Positions 53,130-62,461 of a stretch of 64,000 nt of DNA are shown piece by piece. Under the pieces are notes generated by a model. The model did not search any database and was not told where the DNA came from. It worked only from the letters and a program-made list of their open reading frames with translations. The stretch lies in the NCBI GenBank assembly GCA_026075535.2, contig AP026541.1, forward strand, positions 4,092,001 to 4,156,000, in the 5' to 3' direction. Source of the DNA: Tricholoma matsutake (taxonomy: Eukaryota > Basidiomycota > Agaricomycetes > Agaricales > Tricholomataceae). The position numbers and the translations under genes are program-made. The stretch's first letter is position 1; every line of letters starts with the position of its first letter.

Positions 53130-56100
53130 TTAATTGTCTTCGAGGTGTGGAATGTCATCAGGAATATCTTTGTCGACATCCAAAGTTTGTCGAAGTGCTT
53201 TGAGACGTGCTGAGTCAATGTCGAGGAAGTTTGGAGGGAGTGGAATGGATTTTTGTGCTAAGTAGGGGTAGCATTTACAGGTCCAGTTCAGTCCAGTTTT
53301 TTATATCTAAATGGGGCAACCGCAACCACAACCGGTCCAAGACTGACCCAGATATTGCTGAACTGCAACCGGACCGCATAGGACCAGTCCATATCAGTCC
53401 ATGGACCAAAAAAAACCAGTTCGAACTGACTTTTTGTTGTAAAATTTGTTGTACCAATATAACCCATATATTTCTCAACAACAATTAATCGGACCATTTC
53501 ACCATTACACAAGCAGTTGGATATTGTAATTTCCCGGTGACTGGTCTAACTTTTAAGAGATTTCATCAAGATCTGACAGAGATATGATTGAAACAAAAGT
53601 ACATTGTATTCCATGTTGTAGTTTGTAGTTTGTAGTTACAACTTGTTAGGGCTGTTAAATGAATCAAATACACATGGTATAGATGTTTATGTATGTTATT
53701 CCTTTGCCTTGGATAATGTCCAATTGTGCCCAACATTTTTGTAGCACAAGGTATAAACAGTATAGTCACAGCTGCTCAAATGACATCAAAATACTCACAT
53801 CAAAATGTATTTTGTCATATCTCTCTCAGTTCTCAACCGTTTTTGATGGTCCAGGGAGCGAAATTGAAGCCATTATGTGTGGGAATCAGGGGGTATAGTG
53901 CACGTGACCTATAAACCGGTTGAAACCGGTTCGGATCGGTTTTCATCGGTTCAATGATATTTTTCAAAGCAAAAGACTGGCAACTGGACTGTGAAAGACC
54001 GGTCCTATAAATAGCCACCTGATGAACCGGACTTCGGTTCAGTTCAGTCCGGTTTCGGTCTTTTTCCGGTTCGTAGGACCGGACCTTTAAACACTAAGTA
54101 GGGGAGTAGATGAAAGGCAGCAACCGGGCAATGTAGTACTGAACCGTCAAGTTTGCAAAGGATGTAGGCTCCTCCATAGTTTCGATCGATGATGATGAGG
54201 GGACCTATGTATTGAGGTCGCATTTTGCGGTTGAGTGACTTTTCGATCTGTGTATTGCAAAGTAGGACTAAATCACCTGTTGCGAAATTGTAGTCTTTGA
54301 CGGTCCTCTGGTGGACTTGTTTGAATCATTTCGCGGCTTCGAGATGGGCTGACAAAACCTTTGAATAAAGGTTTTCGAGGTTGATCGATTGCTTTTGTAA
54401 GGCGATAGCTCTTCATGCCATAAGGTCAGTTGTCGAAAGTATTGAATTCGGAGGGGGCTGCAAATATGTAGCTTCAGAGATGTTGAGTGGTATGAGGGGA
54501 TGGGATCCTGTTACTGCAAAGTAGGGCGAACAACCCATGTGTTTGCGAACTGTTACGTGTTCTGCCCAAAAGACAGAGTGTGCTCCATCTGACCACTCGC
54601 TCTGGTCTCTGTCGACTGCTTTAAATAATGATTGTCAAATGTCAAAGTGTGCTCTTTCTATGATCCTGTTTGCTCAAGAATTGTAACCACTGATTTGGAT
54701 GTGATTGATATGGTATCATTTTGCAAGATACTCCATCGCTGCAATAAATGCTGATCCATCATCACTCACGATTTCATAAAGAGACCCCAGCAACAAATGA
54801 TGTCTTCGAAGATCCAATCTCCTAATGTCGTGACGTTTTCACATCGAAGCTTTCGCCATTCTGGATAGGCTGTTAGTGAACATCGCCCTTGAATGATGTA
54901 TTTGAATCCGTTCGATGGGGGCATTTGCATTGTGTCGATGTAGACTTTGCCAAAAAGTGGTGCTGGTGTTGCCACTGGGCGGAATAAGCAGATTTCGGGT
55001 TTGTCAAAGTTGGCATAGGTGGCAAGAATGAATGTATTATGCAATCTCGGCTTTCATATTGGGCCACCAAAATCAGAGTGTGATGAGGGTTTTCATAGCG
55101 AATACCATCTTGTGACCAATGTCGCCGTGAGCAGCTCGAACAATGTCGAGGCAGCATTCAGGGATAGTGACAATCTTGTGGGCTCCTTGTGAATCTTTTT
55201 GCCAAAGTTTTCCAGAATCTATGAAGAACTCAGTACAATATCGCACGAAGGTGCTGTAGTCTGCTTCAGAGAGGTCTGGTGGCTGTTGTAAATCTTCGAG
55301 CCATTTTTGAATGCAAAGAAGTCGTTCATCATCTCTTTTGGTGTTTTCAGAATGAGGGACATCTTCATAAGTGATGTCCTCCCCCTTACTGATATGTGAA
55401 GGTGAATGTTGATTGGAGCGAATGCGATGGGAATGGGCAAGTTGTGAGCAGGTTGATTTGATGAATAAAACCATGCAGTTGGTCGATCCAATCTTCGAAG
55501 GATCCATCATTTGGTTGTGCATCATCTCCATTCTGTAGAGGATGTTGTGAAAGTCCATCTGGGCTGTGATGCATTCCGGCGACATGTACAAGCATAAAAT
55601 GGAAGGTAAGGATGGATACAATCCATCGATTAATGCTTGCACTTGGTGCGATGTCAGGATTTGCTAGCATACCTTTAATGTATCTGGCATCGACTTCGAC
55701 GATGAGATTTCGTATGCCAATAACGTACAGTCAAAGTGTGCCAAGGGTGTGATAGAGTCCGTAGAGCTCTAGTTTGGGTTGCAAAAAGCGAGATTCGTGG
55801 GCATTGAGCGTGATAGATCCGAAACGACTGTAATAGCATTTACAAAGATTTTCAGGGTTGCACTGAGCCAAGAAAAATCCAGCTGCGATGTGTGAAGTGT
55901 CGACTGAGAGGATGACGGGTGCGTTCAAGGTGTAGTCGATTGCATGAATTGCAGGAGAAGTGATGAGAGTGAGTTTAAGATCTTCTTGTGCTGCTATTTG
56001 TGTTGTACCAAATTCAAATGGAATGTCCTTACGTGTGAGGTTGATAAGAGCTGCTGCTCGTTTAGCAAAATTCTGTATGAAAATATGACAAACCCCTATG

Positions 56101-58201
56101 GTTCCTAAGAAGGCTTTTACTTCAGTGAGACTTTGACAAGGTCCCCATTTGCTGATTGCATCGATTTGAGTTGGGTTGGCCATATGACCTTTGATGTTGC
56201 AACAATGTCCTAAGACAGTAATTTCGGGGATGCAAAGAAATAGCTTGGGTCCTGAAAAAGTCCCTCCACAATATTTCATGCGTTGGACTACTCGGTTGAG
56301 ATTTTCAAAGTGTTCCCAAATGAAATGATGAATTCCTGGGTTCTGCAAAATAGTTTCATAACCTCCTCCCAGGAGTGAGTAGTGTGATTTTGGACCTTTA
56401 ATGGGTGCGTCATCAATGTAGGGGATTGTGACCTGGGGAATCTCGGGTTGTCGGATAAATGAAATGTTGTCGTGCATGATGGGCACAGAGTTGATCCAAC
56501 CCATGGGTAGAGTGACAATGCGAAGTGCTCCAAAAGGCATTTGAAATGTAGTCAGGTCTCGAGATGATTCAGCTACTTTTCATTCATCGAAGGCAACATA
56601 GAGGTCTAGCATTCCTCCACAAGTGTGTCCTCCGAACTGTTCAGCCAGATGTTCAGGGATTGGAACGACGCCTGAGTGCTGTATAGTGACTTTGTTGAGT
56701 TGTTTGAGACTGTGGACTGAGCAAAGTGCTTTGCTGTCTTTCTTCGTGACACAAAACCAATGCGACCTATAAGATGAGTTCAATGGTTTGTAAACACCTG
56801 CTTCTATTTTCTTCTTGAGCATGGCACAAACCTCTTCGTAAATCCCTGGCGGGATAGGAATGTTTCGTTTGATCCATGGGGTGTGTGGAATAACTGGGAA
56901 CTCAATTGGAGGGAAGAAGTTGGGGCAAAAACTTCCTCATTCTTGTTTGGTCCATGCGAAACCAGTTTCATGATTTCGAATAAAATTGTGCATGAGTTTT
57001 CTTTCCTCTGGCCAAAGGAAATCGCTGGGATGATTATTATTGATAATCGTTTTTTGTTCAAGGTTGTATCGGGAAGATGGCGAAAATGTTGGAGGTTTAG
57101 GATTAAGTTTTGGCATTTCTTTGAGAGGATTCCCTCTGATCGTGCGAGTAATGCGAAATCGATCAGGCAGGTTGGTGATGACTGGTCATACTTTCAATGT
57201 GACAGGCTTGTACTTCTTTTTAGTGGCTGCAAAGGCAGGATATAGAGAGTCGGAGGATAGAAAGGATGTGGAATATCTAGATGAATCTGGCATAGAGGGG
57301 GCCATCGAGGCCATTAAAAATGTAACATACTGTTCACTAGCTGTCAAATAGAGATGGGCAATAATATCCAAAGTAGTAGTGGTGTTTAAAGAAGGCGAGG
57401 ATTCAAAGTTGGGAATGTTCACAGTGCGTTCAATAAATATAGAAGAGTTTAAATGGTCAAAAGAAATGATGAATGCGCACTGTTTGGTCTCCAAAATATT
57501 ATCCTCTAGTAATGAAAATCCTTGCGAACTACTTTTCAGCATTTTGTGGCTCTAGGAAAGGTTGGGATAGTAGATGATCTTGTCGAATTAGGATCATAGA
57601 TAGTAATTGTCTGAGATTCGTCGCTCCAGTTTTTGATGGCACTTTTGGTGACTACGTTGAAGGGTCAACCAAGTAGGATGTTGTAGGCAGGGTTTCGGAT
57701 TATATGAATCTGCATATAGATGGTGATCATGCCAACTTTGCAAGGAACATTTCGTGCTAGTCCTAGACTTTTGTCAATGCCACCATTAGCCAATTGAAGC
57801 GGAATGTGGATGGAAGGATCATATGCAAGACCTAGTTCATGGCAGACTTCTTTGGACATAGCGATAATCGAAGAACCCAGGTCAACTACACTTTCGACAG
57901 GGTTTTTACCGTTGACATTCATCATAACTGATCTGATCAAGTGAGATTCCTTTGCAGCGACGAAGGGTTTTGGAATGTCGCCGATTATAAGTACCTCTTC
58001 ATTGACTAGGTGCCCTGCATTGTTTCCATCCTGGTTCAGAATACGACGTGGCATTAGCTGTTCCTTCCATTTCATATGAACTTCGGGTGATAACAAAAGA
58101 AGTTCTTCTGTAGTAAGAGTGACGATCGGTATTTTCATCAAACACGAAAATATGTCCTGAGTGATGGTGTCGTTCTGAATGGGGGCTACAGTGTGGTACA
58201 A
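53130..58201 (-). pseudogene. pol: G3 pol: protease-RT-RNase H-integrase
   Basis: Protease (58201-57665): VESVVDLGSSIIAMSKEVCH and IIRNPAYNILLG, then TGA. RT: KKIEAGVYKPLNSSYRSHWF (56.8 kb), then MPFGALRIVTLPMGW and an intact IPYIDDAPIKG (56.4 kb). RNase H: VILSVDTSHIAAGFFLAQCN (55.9 kb) and MLANPDIAPSASINRWIVSI (55.65 kb). Integrase: RAAHGDIGHKMVF (55.1 kb), KVYIDTMQMPPSNGFKYII (54.95 kb), YHINHIQ-type and NRIIERAHFD sequences near 54.65 kb and an SH3-like end near 54.15 kb. The last coding part (about 53260-53130: FLDIDSARLKALRQTLDVDK) lies beyond the hAT element and ends with TAA at 53130. Several TGAs at Arg positions. No chromodomain was seen, unlike G1 and G2. Confidence 0.85.
53269..54096. 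mobile_element. hAT-type non-autonomous element, copy 2 (828 bp)
   Basis: It starts TAGCATTTACAGGTCCAG and ends GGACCTTTAAACACTA. Perfect 8-bp duplication AGTAGGGG (53261-53268, 54097-54104). Colinear with 2510-3357 along its whole length, with more GGACCG/CCGGTT motifs retained. Inserted in the 3' end of G3 pol, so younger than G3. Confidence 0.92.
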
Positions 58202-58204
58202 AGG

Positions 58205-59700
58205 ACCATCTCATTCTTTACCTTTACTAGTAGAGGCAAAGTTTTGTTTGTGAGGGGGTAAGTAAGTGTTCTCTGAAGCTGCGGCATAAGGATGAATTGG
58301 GGGTTGCAAACTCATGAGTGGTTGCAAATTTGGCATGGATTGTGAATTCGAAGTCGTTTGCAAAGTCGTTGATGGTGTTATATTGGATGAAGCTGGATTG
58401 GTCACAGTAGAGGATATAGATGGTGGTGTGGCAGTTGGAGTGGGAAGGGCTACTGGTTCTGCTGATGGAGCTGTGGATGAAATCGATGGCTGAACCACAG
58501 GAGCTGTGATTGGACCGGGTTCATGTCAAGCAAAGTTTTGGCCACTTCATAATGCATATAATTCTTGTTCTAAGCAAGCGATACAAATATCAGCTGCAGT
58601 ATTCATGTCCATGATCTGGTAGATTCCACTAGGAGCAGGAGCTGGAGTGGGGGAAGGGGCAATACCATACATGAGGGCAGGGACAATATTTATGTCTGGG
58701 TTTCGACGAATCCATTCATCAATGCGATCTTTGATACAACGCCCAGGGATGTTTCGTGGCATGAACTGTCCATTTGGAAGCACAACTTTTCCTTCAGCAT
58801 TCTTCTTACACTTTCCGTCATTAATATACATTTGGCAGACCAAACAATCACTAATGAAGTGTCCCAAAAGACTGCAGAAAATACAAACTAAATTTTTGAG
58901 TTGGGCCTGGCGAAACCCTTGATTAACACGGGGGGAATTGTTGTTGTTATTGTTGGGTCAAGCTCCTGTTAAGGCTGTGATGAGAGTGGTCACAAATTTC
59001 TCAAGAATCATTGATAAATCCTCTGTTTTGATTTGTGGCGACAATGTAGAGGTAGTAGGGATAGAGGTCAAAGCCAAGGATGAGGATGGGACTTGCGAAG
59101 TTGAGGCCGAGGGAGTGTAGTACCTGCTAAAACAAATTTCACAGCAGCATGAATGTCATCGAGAGGATATGGGTCATCTGGGTAGTGGTCAGGGAATTTG
59201 AGTTCTAGACGGCACACAATTTGCATCCATAATCCTGGTTGAAAGCCACGAACAAAGGCTCTGCTTTGTTCAGCTGCCAAAAGTCGATTTTTCGTGGTGA
59301 GGAACTTAGTGATATTGTAGAAGGACCTGTAATATGATCCTAATTCATTTGCATTGTAGATACCAATGCGAAGTTGTTCACCGATCAGTTTATCCATATT
59401 GGTGATCAACCACTTGCGGTCATCTTCGGATCCAGGGTACAACTTGTGAATAGCTGTATGAAATTCATTGAACGAAACCCCTGCATCATATTCTGGGATT
59501 GACTCCCAAAGTTCGGAGGTATCAATGTCGACATATCAACAGGCATGCTTCTTCATATCTTCAGAATCAATAATTCTGCATGTTGGAAACAGCATTTTGA
59601 GTTCATTAAAGTATCTCCAAAGTTCTCAAGACTGAGTAGGATCGAACTTCAGAGCTGTGGAGTGACCATGAGCTGGCATAGTAGCTTGTGTAGTCATGAG
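58205..59700 (-). pseudogene. gag: G3 gag with zinc knuckle
   Basis: The probable start is MTTQATMPAHGHSTALKFD at 59697. Then an in-frame TGA (59626), ELWESIPEYDAGVSFNEFH, KLYPGSEDDRKWLITNMDKL, SRAFVRGFQPGLWMQIVCRL and FPDHYPDDPYPLDDIHAAVK (to 59.1 kb). A knuckle at about 58880-58840 (C-x2-C...GHFISDC) precedes NDGKCKKNAEGKVVLPNGQF and IPGRCIKDRIDEWIRRNPDI (58.85-58.7 kb). A Pro/Ser/Thr-rich linker runs 58500-58211. The same block order is familiar from basidiomycete Gypsy elements. Multiple stops, so inactive. Confidence 0.8.
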
Positions 59701-60008
59701 TGCAATAGCTCTTGGGGTAGGGGTTAGGACTTGGGTGATAGATGGTAGCAGTGTCAATGTATTTGGAAAGATGAATGAAGCACTAGAAGCTGAGGATGAA
59801 GAAGTAGAAGATGAAGATGAAGACAATGGAATGGGTGAGGGAAATAGTCGACGATGTGTCAATTCTGCTTCAGATACTGGAATTAGGATATCTCCCAATT
59901 GTTTGAGAGATTTGAAGGTGTGGCGAGTGTCAATTCGGAGGTTTCTGGCTTGGGTTGGCCTAAGCCGGGAGATTTGAGATGGATTAGGCGATGAAATGAT
60001 TCAGAAAC

Positions 60009-60026
60009 CCCTCGCAGTGGGCTCCA
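60009..60026 (-). promoter_or_regulatory. G3 probable primer-binding site
   Basis: TGGAGCCCACTGCGAGGG on the minus strand starts three bases after the 5' LTR. The leading TGG would pair with a tRNA CCA end. The tRNA was not identified. Confidence 0.5.
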
Positions 60027-60029
60027 GAA

Positions 60030-61033
60030 TGATGATGCTCAACCCAGAAACTCAACCAAAACCAACTAAACAGGTCTTAGGAGATATAACACGAGTCAGA
60101 GAAAGGTTGCGAGGTGGTACTGAATATCACCGTGTTATCCAAAGGCTGGTAAATGTACTGTACAATGTTGCGAAGCCATATTAGGCTGTGCAAAGTTCTG
60201 CGAAACTGTCCAAAGTAACATGAAACACTACAAAGCGTTCTGAAACAATATGAGAGAGTTTAGCAGCAATGTGGAGAAGTTCGAGAATCTCTGAAATGGT
60301 TTCATGAGTTTGGGAGATGGTGACAATAGTTGAAAGTGAGGTAAGAGATGATGACACGACAGATAGGCGATGTGATGAGAGTTTCGAGAGACTATGTGGC
60401 GAAACGACGTAGTTCACAGAATACTTTGAGTGAGTTCAGACAAAGACTGAGCTAAAACTCAAGAGTCAAACCCTTAAGTCAGATGATAGGCGATGTGAGA
60501 AGATGATTTTCTGGCTCTATCGACAGTAAATACACCAAACTATATATGCTTTAGAGAGATAGTACTAAAAAGGTAAAAGGCCATGAGGCAAAACATGTGG
60601 TAAACATGAGGCAGTGAACAAGGTGTCAAAATCACGAAGTAAATGAGAAAATGATAAGAAAGAAATGTGCCATATACATGATATATCAAATCTCCTTGTC
60701 TTGTGGTTCCAATAAATCCTGAATATGTCAAAAAGCGCCTTGATGTGTGCTAAGTTGCTAGCCATTGTGTCTCTTCATGTTTGTGGTGGCAGGAACACGA
60801 TGCGTTAGTGTGTGTAATGGTGGGAGCATGTGTTCGAGGTTCAGTATGATAGGAATACAGTGGCTGAAGTCATTCAAAATGGTTTGAAGTCTTTCGAAAC
60901 ATTTTGAAGTGTTGTTTTGTTGTTTTGTGCATTCATAGGCATTTGTAAGCATTCGTGAAATCGTAGGACTTTGGGGAGGTGTCCAAGTGTGATATCTTGA
61001 TTTCAGAGCTCTGCTGCTATAGTGGACCTATCA
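60030..61033 (-). repeat. G3 5' LTR
   Basis: 1004 bp, visibly diverged from the 3' LTR, largely by transitions, so G3 is older than G1 and G2 judged by LTR divergence. Confidence 0.9.
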
Positions 61034-61083
61034 ACAATCAGCATGTTTGATGCATGCCCTATTCTTAGTGCATCCCTTCTGTA
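61034..61083 (+). repeat. Copia 3' LTR, right remnant
   Basis: ACAATCAGCATGTTTGATGC and following bases match 39440-39487 in the 5' LTR. Truncated by the next element. Confidence 0.8.
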
Positions 61084-61260
61084 ATTTACCCTCCCCCACC
61101 TATTCTGGTTGGAGTCCAGTTATTCCAGTCAGAGTCCAGTTATTCCAGTTATTCCGACCAGATTCTGGTTACTCCAGATGCTCAACTTAGAGTATATACC
61201 CTAATGGATAGTCAAATTTCAAGTCTTAAGTTGTCAAAGTGCCTACAAAATATATTTGTG

Positions 61261-61342
61261 CAGAGTAAGGATTGAACTCAAGACATCTTGATTAGAGTGA
61301 TCACATGACAAACCAAACATGTGTGCTTAACCAGTTGAGCCA
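61261..61342 (-). ncRNA. tRNA-like segment, second copy
   Basis: Minus-strand A box (61331-61342) and B box (61268-61278) are identical to those at 9822 and 9886. Differences across the 82 bases are few, fewer than in surrounding DNA by eye. Confidence 0.6.
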
Positions 61343-61436
61343 CAGGAGAATTATTAGATAGTAATATAATGTTTATTCATGACACTCTAATTTTTTTCAG
61401 AGTAGTGAAAGATCAAATTTTTTTAATTAACCACAT

Positions 61437-61695
61437 CCCTCACATTGAATGTGAGGGAGTGGGGATGATTGTGATTACATAGATAAACAAAAAATCCTCC
61501 CTCTCACAAGATGCAAGAGGGAGTTTTATTTATATACATAAAAAGCTAACCCCTTGCACCAAATGCGAGGGGGGAAATAAAAACATGAAGAAAAAAATCC
61601 CTCCCCCATGCAAAATGGGGGAGGGGGGGCACAATACTAATAAATAATTAAAAGTACAAAAAAAATCCCTCCCCACACAAAGTGTGGGGGAGGGG
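61437..61695. repeat. Hairpin array, second copy
   Basis: Five hairpins in reverse order to the first copy, for example CCCTCACATT/AATGTGAGGG at 61437-61457 and CCCTCCCCCAT/ATGGGGGAGGG at about 61602-61628. Confidence 0.78.
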
Positions 61696-61739
61696 GAGGG
61701 GATGCGACCCCGCTGTTGTCTGTCCTTCCACCCACGATC

Positions 61740-62185
61740 CACCCCATGAGCAGTTGCTCGTGAGGCTGGTGGTGGGTGGTGTGTCGTTGTTGTCTCCTGT
61801 CCCTGCACCTGGGTGTCATTCCACCCACAATCCACCCCACGAGCAGTTGCTCGTGAGGCTGGGGGTGGGTGGCTTGTCATCATTGTCATTCCACCTGCGA
61901 TCCACCCCACAAGCAGTTGCTCATGAGGCTGGGGGCAGGTGGTGTGTCGTTGTTGTCTCCTGTCCCTGCGCCTGGGCATCATTCCACCCACGATCCACCC
62001 CATGAGCAGTTGCTCATGAGGCTGGGGGTGGGTGGCTTGTCATCATTGTCATTCCACCCGCAATCCACCCCACGAGCAGTTGCTCGTGAGGCTGGGGGCA
62101 GGTGGTGTGTCATTGTCATCTCCTGTCCCTGCGCCTGGGCATCATTCCACCCACAATCCACCCCACGAGCAGTGGCTTGTGGGGC
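61740..62185. repeat. Palindrome minisatellite, six units
   Basis: Six units of CCACCC-CAATCCACCCCA plus CGAGCAGTTGCTCG plus TGAGGCTGGGGGTGGGTGG with alternating spacing of about 92 and 70 bp. Most units keep the 14-18 nt palindrome with compensatory changes (CATGAGCA/TGCTCATG, CACGAGCA/TGCTCGTG). Long plus and minus ORFs here are repeat artefacts. Confidence 0.85.
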
Positions 62186-62198
62186 TGGAGGTGGGTGG

Positions 62199-62371
62199 TG
62201 TTCTAAATATGTTGATTTTGTGCCAAACCCTCATACCCTTGACAAACCCTCCCATACCCTTGGCAACCCTTATATGTTTCCATACCCTTACCCCTAAGGG
62301 TAGGGTGTTCAGGGGTAGGGGTAAGGGTATGAGATTTGACACCCAGGGGTAACCCCTGCCTTGCCCTACCA
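62199..62371 (-). mobile_element. Half of the 485-bp MITE
   Basis: TCTAAATATGTTGATTTTG, TGCCAAACCCT and CTTACCCCTAAGGGTAGG, ending GGGGTAACCCCTGCC, match the left 170 bp of 35378-35862 in reverse. The other half is absent. Confidence 0.82.
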
Positions 62372-62461
62372 AGACTTCATGTATGGAAACTGGGCCTGGC
62401 ATCAAGCCGTAAATTTGTTCTATTATTATTTTTGACTCAATGCTGATTCTCATCATATTAG

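Larger units (their letters stand above)
50295..61033 (-). mobile_element. G3: 10.7-kb Gypsy-type element with antisense accessory gene
   Basis: Two roughly 1-kb LTRs (50295-51301, 1007 bp; 60030-61033, 1004 bp) flank a minus-strand gag and pol. In element orientation the LTR starts TGATAGGTCCAC and ends GCATCATCA. ACAA lies on both sides (50291-50294 and 61034-61037), and the outer sequences rejoin into the copia LTR, which proves a single insertion. The polypurine tract AAGGGGGAGGA abuts the 3' LTR. TGGAGCCCACTGCGAGG three bases after the 5' LTR is a likely tRNA primer site (tRNA not identified). Between the pol stop and the 3' LTR lies a 1.8-kb region with a gene on the opposite strand. 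A hAT-type element interrupts the pol 3' end. Confidence 0.92.
39416..61083 (+). mobile_element. Ty1/Copia element opened by nested insertions
   Basis: The LTR starts TGTTGAGATTCACAC at 39416. The 3' LTR starts with the same bases at 50265, is cut at 50294 by G3, and resumes at 61034-61083 (CAATCAGCA, TTGATGCATGCCC, TTCTTAGTGCATCCCTT), matching 39440-39487. The copia body is visible at 40261-42211, 48400-48771 and 49862-50222. Domain order is gag, protease, integrase, RT and RNase H, as in Copia. Between integrase and RT about 1.5-2 kb is missing. The 3' LTR is truncated at 61083 by the next element, so the copia TSD cannot be tested. Confidence 0.88.
61084..62198 (-). mobile_element. Second copy of the tRNA-like/hairpin element, truncated
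   Basis: It begins CTGTAATTTACCCTCCC, the same terminus as the right end of 9001-10105, and runs inverted relative to that copy. It carries the tRNA-like part (61261-61342), the hairpin array (61437-61695) and an expanded palindrome minisatellite (61740-62185). The other terminus is missing: at about 62199 it changes directly into part of the 485-bp MITE family. Confidence 0.75.

Noticed and set aside
61740..62185. CRISPR-like array of palindromic repeats
   Set aside because: Spacers are not unique but are repeat parts themselves, spacing alternates 70/92 bp, no cas genes, and the host is a fungus.
61530..62350. Long ORFs on both strands (histidine/proline-rich)
   Set aside because: They are open only because the minisatellite unit length and composition lack stops; both strands are open in several frames.
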